DNA of 64,000 nt, from positions 195,727-259,726 of the forward strand of contig PARI01000017.1 of the NCBI GenBank assembly GCA_002711415.1, read 5' to 3'. This document shows, piece by piece, positions 42,611 through 51,371 of the stretch (positions are counted from its first letter, which is position 1; every line of letters starts with the position of its first letter). The DNA is from Phycisphaerae bacterium (GTDB taxonomy: Bacteria > Planctomycetota > Phycisphaerae > Phycisphaerales > SM1A02). Under the pieces are notes generated by a model that saw nothing but the letters and a program-made list of their open reading frames with translations, was not told where the DNA came from and did no database searches. The translations under genes were made by a program, and so were the position numbers.

Positions 42611-43935
42611 GAGTGATCTCCCCGTGCCCATTCGCCGGTGATCCGAACCGATTCGCCCTCTGCGATCGAGCCTCCGGGATCGATGATCAGCCTGTCGCCC
42701 GGGTTCAGCCCGTTCTTCACCACGAGCCATGAGTCGTCGGTATCGATCTCCACCTCGATGTTCCTGTTCTGCGCCGTCCTGTCCGTTGAATCGATCACCA
42801 GGACGGTGGCTTCACCTTCCCGTTGGCTCACCACGGCATCGAATGGGATTCGGATCGGCCGGTTCGCCGTCGTTTCCTTCTCCTCATCCCGTGCACGTGT
42901 CGCTTCGAGGAATCTGACCCTCGAGAGCATCTCGGGCTTCAGCGCCCTGTCGGGATCCAGGATGCGGACCTTGGCTTCGATCGTGTTCTTCTGGATGTCG
43001 GCCTGGTGGACCAGTCGAGTCACGACTCCCTTGAACGTCCTGCCCGGAAGCACATCGACGATGATCTCGGCAGGCTGGCCGACACCGATGCTTGCAGCTT
43101 CTGCAAGCGGCATGTCGACCCTGACCTGGAGCGATTCCGGATCGTAGAGCCGCGCGATGTAGCCCATTCGGGCATGTTCCATCGTCGGTGATCGTGGCAT
43201 ACCGGGCTCGGCGAGCCTCTCGAGAACGACCCCGTCAATCGGAGAGAAGATCTCGGTTCGTGCCAGTGCCAGTTGTGCTCGATCGACTTCGACCTGGGCG
43301 ATCTGGATCTGGGCATCCGACAGGACCCCGGCCGTGATCGATGCTGCATCACATTCCTGCTGATGGGAGTCGATCTTGAGACGCATCTGGACCACCGCCC
43401 TCTCGGTGACGGCGTCCTTTGCGAACGCCTTTTCCATGCGGTCCAGTTCATCCTCCATGACCTTGCGTGCGGAATGCAGTTGCGCCACCCGGGCCTGGGC
43501 CTCCTGCTTTCTCGCCATGGCGAGTGTAAGGTTCGCTTTCGCGTTCCGGTACGTGATCTCCGAGTCCTCCTTGTTCAGGGTCGCAAGCAGCTGCCCCTTC
43601 TTGACGGTATCGCCTTCAAGCACAAGAACGGTCTCGACCACGCCGGCGACAAGCACGCTTGCGTTGATGGGGAATGGGTCCGGCTCGACCCAGCCCGCGG
43701 CCTGGAAGAGCACGCCACCGGTATCTTCCTGCTGCTGCCGAGTCGTCTCGATGCTGGTTCCCGTGACGGGGAATACGACGACATCGGTCCTGCTCCTGAA
43801 CGTGGACAGGCCGCTGAAGTAGATCAGGGCACCTGCGGCAAGGATCAGGGCCGCTGGAATCACGATCCTGGACACCAGGTGCCTTGACGGCATCGGCACA
43901 TCCGCGTCCCGTGGAGCTTCCCTTTCAATTGACAT
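42607..43935 (-). CDS. HlyD/MacA-type periplasmic adaptor subunit
   Basis: A 442-residue membrane fusion protein: one N-terminal helix (about 27-46, IVIPAALILAAGALIYFSG), a biotinyl-lipoyl-like half domain (LVAGVVETVLVLEGDTVKKGQLLATL), a helical hairpin coiled coil (about 130-205), the second lipoyl half (IFSPIDGVVLERLAEPG), a beta-barrel and a membrane-proximal domain. AAGGAA lies 6 nt before the ATG at 43935. With the ATPase and permeases it builds a MacAB- or DevBCA-like export machine. The hairpin is short compared with adaptors that reach an outer-membrane channel, and no such channel gene is nearby. Confidence 0.92.
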   Translation of the reverse strand: MSIEREAPRDADVPMPSRHLVSRIVIPAALILAAGALIYFSGLSTFRSRTDVVVFPVTGTSIETTRQQQEDTGGVLFQAAGWVEPDPFPINASVLVAGVVETVLVLEGDTVKKGQLLATLNKEDSEITYRNAKANLTLAMARKQEAQARVAQLHSARKVMEDELDRMEKAFAKDAVTERAVVQMRLKIDSHQQECDAASITAGVLSDAQIQIAQVEVDRAQLALARTEIFSPIDGVVLERLAEPGMPRSPTMEHARMGYIARLYDPESLQVRVDMPLAEAASIGVGQPAEIIVDVLPGRTFKGVVTRLVHQADIQKNTIEAKVRILDPDRALKPEMLSRVRFLEATRARDEEKETTANRPIRIPFDAVVSQREGEATVLVIDSTDRTAQNRNIEVEIDTDDSWLVVKNGLNPGDRLIIDPGGSIAEGESVRITGEWARGDHS

Positions 43936-44033
43936 TTGTGTTCCTTCCAATCATCTCACCTGGACAATCAAGCACGTATCGACAACCGCATCAATTGACT
44001 TGATGCATGACAAGTACGATCAAGGTGAGTCGA

Positions 44034-44441
44034 CTAGAGTCGGAGGTTCTGGTTCTTCAGGCTGATCAGCCTGCCAGGAGGGTGGGGTGGCAGGGACCTC
44101 ACTTGATCAGCGAGGTCGAATCCGTCCCGGAGAGCATCCGCAACCGCCCACGGCGGCAAGGCCATGGATTGGTATTCAAGGTCGTTCGTGCCCGTGGCGA
44201 TGAACAGCCCTGGTTCGATGGTCTGCCCGCAGTCGCCGCCACACTGACAGTCGTCATCGCACGTGGACAGCGGGGGTGGTTCCGTTGGTGCGCAACCCTG
44301 ACAGCAGCAGCTGCCCTGGGTGGCAACCAGTTCTTGAACACACCCGTGGGTGTCGCAATCACGACAGCCGATGGCCATCGCCGGATGGAGGAACCATCCG
44401 AAGATCGAGAACACGGCGAGGATGAATGCGAATCGTTTCAT
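44034..44441 (-). CDS. small secreted Cys-rich protein
   Basis: A 135-residue protein with a signal peptide (about 1-24, MKRFAFILAVFSIFGWFLH...AMA) and eleven Cys between residues 26 and 71 in groups C-x2-C, CCC-x2-C, and C-x3-C-x-C-x3-C, among Asp and Gly, followed by a plain C-terminal part (DDLADQVRSLPPHPPG-like). It looks like a metal-binding or disulfide-knotted protein. It stands first in the direction of transcription of the ABC cassette, 98 nt before the adaptor. No Shine-Dalgarno is seen; a TTG at 44453 is an alternative start. No known family recognised. Confidence 0.65.
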   Translation of the reverse strand: MKRFAFILAVFSIFGWFLHPAMAIGCRDCDTHGCVQELVATQGSCCCQGCAPTEPPPLSTCDDDCQCGGDCGQTIEPGLFIATGTNDLEYQSMALPPWAVADALRDGFDLADQVRSLPPHPPGRLISLKNQNLRL

Positions 44442-44536
44442 GGCTGTATACAAGTATCGCCCACATATTGTACGAACGAAGAGAAACCCAGGATCGAATG
44501 GGTTGTTTCTTCCGGATCATCCGGGTCCAAGCCTGA

Positions 44537-45418
44537 TTATTGGCCTATCCCGGGGGGTTCGGATCCTCCCACATCCACTGTACAGAGGTCATGGCCGATC
44601 CTGAGCCGTCCATCCCAGCTCCTCCTGACGGTTTCCTCCAGGGCGGCTTCGTCGAATGCCGGTGGGACGAAGTGCGTGAGAACCAGGGTCCCTGCTCCAG
44701 CCTCGGCGGCCACCCGGCCGACCACGTCATCCAACGTGTGATACGAAGCCACGTTCTCCATGGTCCTGCTGCTCCGTGTTCCGCCGGAAGGCCTGATCTG
44801 AGAGTGGATGAACACCTCGTGAACGAGCACGTCGCATCCCTGGGCATGCTCGATCAGCCCCGGGCAGTATGTCGTATCCCCGCTCAGAACGAGATGTCTC
44901 CCGTTGAACCTGAACCCGAAGCCGAAGGCAGGAACGACCGGCCGATGATCAACCTCTATGGCGTTCACGGCCAGGCCGCCGATTGAGAAGATCTCGCCCT
45001 GCTCCACCTCCTCGACATCGAGTTCCAAGCCCTCGACCGAGGTCCTGCATTCGAACTCGATTCGCTGATCAAGCTCATCCCTCCATGCAGCCAGGAGGGC
45101 CGTGGTGAATTTCCGGGTTCCTGCCGGTCCATAGATCTTCAATGGCCGTTGCCGTCCCTGGTGCCATGAGGAGATCACCAATTGCATCAGATCGATCACG
45201 TGATCGGAGTGAAGGTGGGTCAACAGCAGCGCATCGATGTCCCGACCCGGGCAGCCCGCCTGGACCAGTCGCTGCGTCACGCCCGAACCACAATCCACGA
45301 GAAGATTCTGGCCGCCGGCCCGGACCAGGGCCGACGGGCCGAGTCGATTCGGATCCACGATCGGGCAGCCGGTTCCCAGGAGCGTCAGTACCAGGCTGTC
45401 AGGATCACTTGATGACAT
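44537..45418 (-). CDS. metallo-beta-lactamase-fold hydrolase, RNase Z-like
   Basis: A 293-residue MBL-fold protein with LLTHLHSDHVIDL (the H-x-H-x-D-H zinc motif, about 63-75), LVLSGDTTYCPGL and HEVFIHSQ further on, and a late TLVLTHFVPPA supplying the last His. This matches the RNase Z-like group, but the exosite for tRNA is not evident, so an arylsulfatase-like or phosphodiesterase role is equally possible. The start at 45418 has AGGAGG with 8-nt spacing. It stands between two independent units, and a terminator for the upstream gene lies just before it. Confidence 0.85.
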   Translation of the reverse strand: MSSSDPDSLVLTLLGTGCPIVDPNRLGPSALVRAGGQNLLVDCGSGVTQRLVQAGCPGRDIDALLLTHLHSDHVIDLMQLVISSWHQGRQRPLKIYGPAGTRKFTTALLAAWRDELDQRIEFECRTSVEGLELDVEEVEQGEIFSIGGLAVNAIEVDHRPVVPAFGFGFRFNGRHLVLSGDTTYCPGLIEHAQGCDVLVHEVFIHSQIRPSGGTRSSRTMENVASYHTLDDVVGRVAAEAGAGTLVLTHFVPPAFDEAALEETVRRSWDGRLRIGHDLCTVDVGGSEPPGIGQ

Positions 45419-45444
45419 CAGTATTCCTCCTGTGACTATTGCAT

Positions 45445-45470
45445 GAAAAAGCCCCGGCAGGCCGGGGCTT
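45445..45470 (-). terminator. intrinsic terminator of the DUF1579-like gene
   Basis: Stem AAGCCCCGGC / GCCGGGGCTT (45449-45470) with a tiny loop, followed on the minus strand by a T-run (45450-45446). It ends transcription of the gene at 45487-46506 about 20 nt after its stop, before the RNase Z-like gene. Confidence 0.85.
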
Positions 45471-45486
45471 CTGGTGATGTCCGGAT

Positions 45487-46506
45487 TCAGTTGGCCAGCC
45501 TGGTGAATACCCGGCGGTCCCCCCATCCTGAGGTGTCCACCTGCTGCCCGTTCATGTAGACGTCTCCGAAGTCCCAGGTCACCGAGTTCCTGTCGAGGAG
45601 CCGGCCGATCCTGGTTCCGGTGAAGGTCTGGCCCATGCGGTCCTGTCCGGTGAACGAGATCGTCCATTGTTCGGCACCATTCCTGCCTTCATTGATCTCA
45701 TACCCGATCTCGTTGCACACGAACCCGTTGGCATCATCATGGTAGAAGCCGATCACTCTCATCCGGGTGGGATCCCATGCGAGGGTCTCCTCCCAGCTTT
45801 CCGACATCTTTCCGTCGACCTCGGACGTGCCCCGGGCATGCCAGGTGGTCCCTGCGGGTCCCCAGCCGAACTCGATGCGATTGGTCTCGCTCTGGCCCTG
45901 GGCGTTCCGGCCAGTCCAGATCCAGGCGCCCTCAAGCCTGGTCACCGGGCCCAGAGCTTCAGCAAGCATGTTCCGCTTCTTTCCCGTGAACTCGAACTTC
46001 TCGCCCGTATCCCCGTCCTCGACCGTCATATTCATCGAGTGTGAACCGATGAATTTCGCTGTTGAACGGTATCGGGTGATCTTTCCGTTGATCGAAGTCT
46101 CGCTTCCGTTGAACTGGATCGAGTCGTCGTCCTGGACCGTGAAGGTGCCGAACCCCTCGAAGAAGACGCCGTTCCTGTAGCCATGGAACCGCTCCGAGAC
46201 CTTCTCGGTCGCAGGATCCCAGTAGATCATGCCTTCGCCTTCGGAGAGCACCTTTCCGGTCGTGTCGACGGACCTCCAGGTCTCGATGCAGGTGTTTCCA
46301 GTCGCGCTCATCTTGAAACTGACCTTGTTGGTGTCGCTGGCCGCGGATCCAGGAGTTGAGTCCCCGGCGATTGCCCATTCGCCGAGAAACGGGGCGATCT
46401 GCATCATCTTCTCGCGGGCCACCGAACTGTCCTGCCCGTGGGTCATGGTGGCAGCGAGCATGATCATCGCCGCCGACAAGGTGCAACCAAGCATGTTGAT
46501 CTTCAT
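45487..46506 (-). CDS. exported protein with two DUF1579-like domains
   Basis: A 339-residue protein, signal peptide about 1-24. Two similar halves (about 35-185 and 192-335) each begin with a short helix-turn and a G-x-W strand (FLGEWAIAGDS and LEGAWIWTGRN), then N-K-V-S-F / N-R-I-E-F, E-T-W-R / ARGTSEVDGK, and W-D-P-x-(T)-x-x-V. This is the beta-barrel pattern of DUF1579, a lipocalin-like family. The second half ends in SGWGDRRVFTRL. AAGGAA lies 8 nt before the ATG. It follows the DUF1080 lipoprotein by 4 nt, so the two are one operon ended by the terminator at 45445. A role in binding a small hydrophobic or sugar ligand is likely. Confidence 0.75.
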   Translation of the reverse strand: MKINMLGCTLSAAMIMLAATMTHGQDSSVAREKMMQIAPFLGEWAIAGDSTPGSAASDTNKVSFKMSATGNTCIETWRSVDTTGKVLSEGEGMIYWDPATEKVSERFHGYRNGVFFEGFGTFTVQDDDSIQFNGSETSINGKITRYRSTAKFIGSHSMNMTVEDGDTGEKFEFTGKKRNMLAEALGPVTRLEGAWIWTGRNAQGQSETNRIEFGWGPAGTTWHARGTSEVDGKMSESWEETLAWDPTRMRVIGFYHDDANGFVCNEIGYEINEGRNGAEQWTISFTGQDRMGQTFTGTRIGRLLDRNSVTWDFGDVYMNGQQVDTSGWGDRRVFTRLAN

Positions 46507-46510
46507 CGTC

Positions 46511-47227
46511 TCATTCCTTCCGTGTAGAGGTTTCGCTTGAATCTCTGCCGTCGCCTGAAACGGGCGACAGGATGATGTCCTTGAACTGGATCGGTGCGCC
46601 TTCGGACTGCAGGGCGATGTAGCCTGGAACGACTCTGCAGTCAGTGGCGACGTTCTGCACGAGACCGTTGACGGACAGCTCGAGATTCTCGCCGTCAAGA
46701 ACGATCCTGTAGGTGTTCCACTCACCGAGCGGTTTCTCGTTGGTGGCATGTTCCTTGCGAGTCCTTCGTCCGTTTGTTCTCGATGAATCCGTGGTCATTG
46801 GAAAGTTGCCGATGTTCCATATGTCCCCGGCATTCCTGGAATGCAGTTGGGCCTCGATCGAGTTCGGCCACACGGTGTCCTCTCCGATGACCCTGAGAAG
46901 AACCCCGGAGTTGCCGGCGCCACGATCTGGATCGAACCGCCATTTCAACGTCAGGACATAGTTGGTGTACTTCTGTGTCGTCCTGAGATACCCGATCGGC
47001 TGCCCCTCGCAGCACAGGATGCCATCCTTGACCGACCATGATCCACCGTCACTGCTCAGGCCGTCCCTGGAATAGGCGATCCAGCCATCGAGATCCCGCC
47101 CGTTGAAGAGGTGCTGGATTCGCTGATCGCCTCCCAGTGAATCACCTGAATCGGACAACTTCCGGTCAGAAGAGCAGCAGCCCCCTGCCAGCAGAGCCAT
47201 GATGGCCATGAATTGAAGTGTTCTCAT
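46511..47227 (-). CDS. DUF1080 lipoprotein
   Basis: A 238-residue lipoprotein (L-L-A-G-G-C17) with a DUF1080 domain: HLFNGRDLDGWIAYSRDG, W-S-V-K-D-G-I, YLRTTQKYTNYVLTLKWRF, GAGNSGVLLRVIG, and QFKDIILSPV at the end. The GNSGVL and LDGW motifs are standard. DUF1080 proteins bind and some cleave 3-keto-glycosides. It has no Shine-Dalgarno; a TATCGT box sits 6 nt before the ATG. It stands divergent from a TIM-barrel protein, a common pairing in planctomycetes for sugar conversion. Confidence 0.9.
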   Translation of the reverse strand: MRTLQFMAIMALLAGGCCSSDRKLSDSGDSLGGDQRIQHLFNGRDLDGWIAYSRDGLSSDGGSWSVKDGILCCEGQPIGYLRTTQKYTNYVLTLKWRFDPDRGAGNSGVLLRVIGEDTVWPNSIEAQLHSRNAGDIWNIGNFPMTTDSSRTNGRRTRKEHATNEKPLGEWNTYRIVLDGENLELSVNGLVQNVATDCRVVPGYIALQSEGAPIQFKDIILSPVSGDGRDSSETSTRKE

Positions 47228-47233
47228 GACATG

Positions 47234-47239
47234 ACGATA
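47234..47239 (-). promoter_or_regulatory. TANNNT box (TATCGT), candidate leaderless -10
   Basis: TATCGT on the minus strand, exactly 6 nt before the ATG at 47227. No Shine-Dalgarno is present. Confidence 0.5.
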
Positions 47240-47337
47240 ATCCGAAACCATCCGAATATGAAGTTGTCCACACCGCCATGTCTTGCGGTGATCGCGATGG
47301 GCCAGCATCCTGTAGGACATCGACAGGGAGATTCCTA

Positions 47338-48351
47338 ATGGATTCAATTGACAGAAGGACGTTCGTCAAGAGCGGGGTCGCCCTCTCGGCCGCACCCGTC
47401 TCCGTACGGGCCGCTCTTCCCCCCGAGCAGGACACCGATCCGCTTGAAGCTCGCTTCCAGTACCAGGATGGGCGAAGTCCATGGCCGCTGTGCCTGGATA
47501 CCGCGACCATCAGGCCGACCTCGATCCAGGAGAAGATACGAGTCGCTTCAGAGGCCGGGTTCGAGGCCATTGAACCATGGGATGGCGAACTGCACCAGTG
47601 GGAGGAATCTGGTCGATCACTCGAGGAACTTCGCAGCATGATCGAGGATGCCGGGCTCTTCGTCCCCAGCGTCATCGGCCTCTGGAACGCGATCCCTGGA
47701 ACTCGCGAGCAGTGGGAGGCGAGCCTCGCGGCAAGCAGGAATCGGATGCGCATGGCTTCGGCGATCGGCTCCGAGCATATCCAGGTCATTCCACAGCCTC
47801 GGCGACCATGGCAGGAGTTTGACCTGGAATGGGCATCCGACCGATACCGGGATCTCCTGGAGATCGGTCTCAAGGACTACCAGGTCAACCCCGCCATCGT
47901 CTTCGTGCAGTTCCTGCCGGGCGTGTCCAGACTCGGGCAGGCCGCCGCCATCGCACTGGATGCGGATCACCCGAATGCCAGGATCATTCCCGATGTCTTC
48001 CACATGTACATCGGGGGGTCGGGCTTTTCATCCCTCCGCCAGATCCAGGGCGACTTCATCGCGATCTTCCAGTTCAACGACGCACCGGCCAGCCCATCAA
48101 GGGATCAATTGAAGGACGAGCACCGTGTTCATCCCGGTGACGGGATCCTCCCTCTGGAGTCGTGTCTGAGAGATCTCCAGTCGATCGGGTACTCCCGGTG
48201 CATCTCTCTGGAACTGTACAACCCCTTGTACTGGAAGCAGGATCCAATGGTTGTCGCACGTGAGGCACGTGACAAGTGCCTGTCGGTGATCGAGCGCGCA
48301 TTGAGGCCTGCCAGTAGCTTGCAGAGCAACAACTCCAGGAGCCATTCATGA
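47338..48351 (+). CDS. Tat-exported TIM-barrel sugar isomerase/epimerase-like protein
   Basis: A 337-residue protein with a twin-arginine signal (DRRTFVKSGVALSAAP). The rest is an AP-endonuclease-2-type TIM barrel: WPLCLDTATIRP, VASEAGFEAIEPWD, EHIQVIPQPRR, IIPDVFHMYIGGSGF, FIAIFQFNDAP and a closing SIGYSRCISLELYN. Asp in PDVFHM, His, and Glu in LELYN are in the positions of metal ligands. GGGAG lies 8 nt before the ATG. Such proteins isomerise or epimerise sugars, some as 3-keto forms, which fits the DUF1080 neighbour. The stop overlaps the next start (ATGA). Confidence 0.88.
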   Translation: MDSIDRRTFVKSGVALSAAPVSVRAALPPEQDTDPLEARFQYQDGRSPWPLCLDTATIRPTSIQEKIRVASEAGFEAIEPWDGELHQWEESGRSLEELRSMIEDAGLFVPSVIGLWNAIPGTREQWEASLAASRNRMRMASAIGSEHIQVIPQPRRPWQEFDLEWASDRYRDLLEIGLKDYQVNPAIVFVQFLPGVSRLGQAAAIALDADHPNARIIPDVFHMYIGGSGFSSLRQIQGDFIAIFQFNDAPASPSRDQLKDEHRVHPGDGILPLESCLRDLQSIGYSRCISLELYNPLYWKQDPMVVAREARDKCLSVIERALRPASSLQSNNSRSHS

Positions 48352-48803
48352 GCAAGAGAAGACCAACCACGGGCATGGCGGCCATCGGTATCCTCAACAT
48401 CCTGTTCGGACTTCTTGCGATGACGGTGTGGATCATGGTCTTCCTCGATGTCAATGGAGTCGTGGATATCCTGGCGGCGGAACAGGACAAGGATGCGGTT
48501 CTCATCACCAGCCCGGTCATGAGGAACATCTATGGGACGATCTGCTTCTTTTTCGCTCTTCTGCTCGTCGCTTCAGGCATCGGGCTTCTGCGAATGGAGT
48601 CCTGGAGTCGACCGCTCACCCTGGCCTGGGCGACCTTCATGATCATCATCAGCATCTTCAGGGTCGCTGATGGAGAAAGCACCATCCTCCATTGCATCGA
48701 AGCGATGATCTACCCGGTTCTCCTCTTCGTTCTCATGACGAAACGAAGCTGGATCGAGACCTTCATCCCCAAGATCAACGATTCCGAAGTGGCGCGTGGC
48801 TGA
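48348..48803 (+). CDS. four-pass membrane protein, 151 aa
   Basis: A small integral membrane protein coupled to the TIM-barrel gene by an ATGA overlap. Four hydrophobic segments (about 11-32, 62-81, 88-106, 114-132) and short loops, one with EQDKDAVL. The layout resembles small DUF-type membrane proteins, but I assign none. Coupling suggests it serves the same sugar-related unit. Confidence 0.75.
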   Translation: MSKRRPTTGMAAIGILNILFGLLAMTVWIMVFLDVNGVVDILAAEQDKDAVLITSPVMRNIYGTICFFFALLLVASGIGLLRMESWSRPLTLAWATFMIIISIFRVADGESTILHCIEAMIYPVLLFVLMTKRSWIETFIPKINDSEVARG

Positions 48804-48865
48804 GACGGCGATCACCCAGCTGAATCAGGGGCATGATCAGGGGTCAACCGGGATTCCTGTCGTGG

Positions 48866-48871
48866 TACCAT
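48866..48871 (+). promoter_or_regulatory. TANNNT box (TACCAT), candidate leaderless -10
   Basis: TACCAT lies exactly 6 nt before the ATG at 48878, which begins the membrane anchor of RmuC. It thereby favours this start over the ATG at 48833. Confidence 0.5.
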
Positions 48872-48877
48872 CTGTCC

Positions 48878-50257
48878 ATGGACTCGATTCTGTGGTTGCT
48901 GCTTGGAATACTGATCGGGGCGATCATCGGCGCCTGTGTGGTCGCACTTTTGAATGCAAGAGGCAGGAGCGTCAACGAGGACTCGTCCGCGCTGAGACGC
49001 GAGCGGGATCTTCTCCGGGATGGATCCGGGGAACTCCGGGAACAGCTTGATGACCAGAGGACGCGTCGCGAGGAGGCCGAGCAGCGACTCGCTGCTCTTC
49101 AGGAGCGAGTCGAAGGAGATCGAGCCCGGATCGAGGAGCAGAAGGAACTCCTGTCCGAGTTGCGTGTTCAACTGGCCGAGACTTTCGCGATGACCGGAAA
49201 GAAGGCGCTCGATGCGAACAATCGGTCGTTCCTCGAGCTTGCCAGCGAGAACTTCAAGGTCCTGCTTGCAGAGGCCAAGGGCGAATCCAATAAACAGAAG
49301 CAGTCGATCGACACGCTGATCAAGCCCCTGAAGGAACTGCTCGAGAAGCAGCAGAAGTCCGTGCAGGAGCTCGAGACCAAGCGAGAGGGCGCGTACCGCG
49401 GTCTTGAGGAGACGATCAAGCAGGTGGCCCGATCCCACGAGACCCTGAGCAAGGAGACCGGTCGGCTCGTGACCGCTCTTCAAAAGCCCCAGCAGCGAGG
49501 CCGCTGGGGGGAGTTGCAGCTCCGGAACGCTGTCGAGCTTGCTGGGATGATCGAGCACTGCGACTTCGCCGAGCAGCAGCATGTCCAGGGCGAGGACGGT
49601 GCATTGCGACCCGACATGGTCGTCAACCTGCCCGGCGAAGGCATCATCGTCGTCGATTCGAAGGTCTCGCTGTCGGCATACCTCGAATCGACCGAGCCCG
49701 ACGCCGACCGGGCCGATCGACTTCGCGCTCATGTCGAATCCATGAGGCGGCATGCCAAGGAGCTCTCGAGCAAGAAGTACTGGGAGCAGTTCACCAACAC
49801 GCCCAAGCTCGTGGTCATGTTCATGCCGATCGAATCCGCGCTGATGGCCGCTCTCGAGATCGAGCCCGACCTGCATTCTGATGCGATGGCCAACCACGTG
49901 CTCATCACGACGCCGACGCTCCTGGTCGCACTGCTTCGTTCCATCGCCTATGGCTGGCAGCAGGAGGCCGTTGCGGAGAACGCCCGACGTATCGCCAGCG
50001 TCGGAAACGAGCTCCACGATCGAATCGGCGTGTTTCTCGAGCACTACGAGTCGCTGGGAAGAAGGCTCCGTGGCGCAACCGAATCGTACAATCAGTCGAT
50101 CGGATCCCTTGAACGCCGAGTCCTGGTCAGTACCCGGAAGCTTCGTGAACTCCAGGCGACCACCGATGCTGAACTCGAATCCCCCGAGCCGATCGAGGAT
50201 GACGTCCGCAGGCTCGCCTCTCGTGACATGGATCTACTGGAAGGCACTGACCAGTGA
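48878..50257 (+). CDS. rmuC: DNA recombination protein RmuC
   Basis: A 459-residue protein with an N-terminal membrane anchor (SILWLLLGILIGAIIGACV), a long coiled coil (about 30-130, rich in Arg, Glu, Gln, Leu), and the RmuC domain beginning at RGRWGELQLRNAVELAGM. VDSKVSLSAYLES carries the restriction-endonuclease-like D-S-K motif. RmuC limits sequence inversions and is thought to act on DNA ends. The ATG at 48878 is chosen by the TACCAT box and the anchor. The stop overlaps the chaA start (GTGA). Confidence 0.93.
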   Translation: MDSILWLLLGILIGAIIGACVVALLNARGRSVNEDSSALRRERDLLRDGSGELREQLDDQRTRREEAEQRLAALQERVEGDRARIEEQKELLSELRVQLAETFAMTGKKALDANNRSFLELASENFKVLLAEAKGESNKQKQSIDTLIKPLKELLEKQQKSVQELETKREGAYRGLEETIKQVARSHETLSKETGRLVTALQKPQQRGRWGELQLRNAVELAGMIEHCDFAEQQHVQGEDGALRPDMVVNLPGEGIIVVDSKVSLSAYLESTEPDADRADRLRAHVESMRRHAKELSSKKYWEQFTNTPKLVVMFMPIESALMAALEIEPDLHSDAMANHVLITTPTLLVALLRSIAYGWQQEAVAENARRIASVGNELHDRIGVFLEHYESLGRRLRGATESYNQSIGSLERRVLVSTRKLRELQATTDAELESPEPIEDDVRRLASRDMDLLEGTDQ

Positions 50258-51354
50258 ATTCACTGATCGGATTCCTCAGGCACGAAAAGTCCCTGATCAT
50301 CGGATTCCTGTCGCTTGTCGCGATGTTCTTTCTGGCCGAGCCGATCAGGGAGAACCTCTCCTCCATCACCGTCCTGGCCGTCGTGTTCGCATGGTTGTTC
50401 TTCGTCATCCTCTCGGCCGCCATCAATGTCGTGCATCATGCAGAATGCCTTGCCCATCGATACGGCGAACCCTACGGGACCCTGATCCTGACCCTGTCGG
50501 TGATCGGGATCGAGGTCATCATGATCACGACGGTGATGCTCAATGCCAAGGAGAATCCGACCATGGGGCGGGACACGATGTACTCGGTCCTCATGATCGT
50601 GATGAACGGGTTGATCGGAGTCGCGCTGGTGGCCGGGGCGTTCAAGCACCGTGAGCAGGGTTTCAACGTACGCAGCTTCTCGACGTACATGAGCTGCATC
50701 ATCGTCGTCTGCGGGCTGGGTTTCTACATGCCACTAGTGGTCCCGGCCAACCACCTGTTCGCATACGAGGTATTCCTCGTATTCGCCTGCCTGTGCATCT
50801 ACGGGATCTTCCTTCGGATTCAGACCGTGGAGCATCGAAGCTTCTTCGTCTACGAATCATCCAGTGCTCCGCACGAGGAGAACGAGTACGACTCGAGCAG
50901 GGGAGGGCTGTACCACGGATCGATGCTCCTGCTGACCATGATTCCGATCATTCTCCTGGCCAAGTCCCTGGCCATCGTGATCGATGAAGGTCTGCTCCTG
51001 GTGAACGCTCCACCCGCGATTGCCGGCCTGATCGTGGCGATCCTGATCCTGTCACCTGAGGGTTTGACCGCCGTACGTGCTGCTCGGCGGAACGAGATGC
51101 AGCGTGTGATCAACATCAGCCTCGGGTCGGGCCTGGCAACTGTTGGCCTGACGATCCCCGTTCTGCTGGTCGTGTCCCTCATGACCGGGCAGACGCTGGA
51201 ACTCGGTCTTGATGGTGACCAGGCGATCCTGTTGCTGATCACGGTGCTCTCCCTGAAGGCAAGTCTGTCGGATGCGAAGACCAACGTGCTCGAGGGCATG
51301 ATTCACTTCATCCTCTTCATCGCCTTCGTACTGACACTGTTCGTCATCGACTGA
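50254..51354 (+). CDS. chaA: calcium/sodium:proton antiporter ChaA
   Basis: A 366-residue antiporter of about 11 segments with two copies of the CaCA acidic motif: GTLILTLSVIGIEVIMI (about 70-86) and AGLIVAILILSPEGLTAVRAA (about 260-280), the Glu residues being the exchange site. The start is GTG at 50254, overlapping rmuC by 4 nt. ChaA expels Ca2+, Na+ or K+ in exchange for protons. Coupling to rmuC is unexpected functionally. Confidence 0.92.
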   Translation: MNSLIGFLRHEKSLIIGFLSLVAMFFLAEPIRENLSSITVLAVVFAWLFFVILSAAINVVHHAECLAHRYGEPYGTLILTLSVIGIEVIMITTVMLNAKENPTMGRDTMYSVLMIVMNGLIGVALVAGAFKHREQGFNVRSFSTYMSCIIVVCGLGFYMPLVVPANHLFAYEVFLVFACLCIYGIFLRIQTVEHRSFFVYESSSAPHEENEYDSSRGGLYHGSMLLLTMIPIILLAKSLAIVIDEGLLLVNAPPAIAGLIVAILILSPEGLTAVRAARRNEMQRVINISLGSGLATVGLTIPVLLVVSLMTGQTLELGLDGDQAILLLITVLSLKASLSDAKTNVLEGMIHFILFIAFVLTLFVID

Positions 51355-51371
51355 GCCCGGCCACGTTCTTA

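Noticed and set aside
48812..50044. 410-codon minus-strand frame opposite rmuC
   Set aside because: Leu/Glu-rich mirror of the RmuC coiled coil; the RmuC reading is unmistakable.
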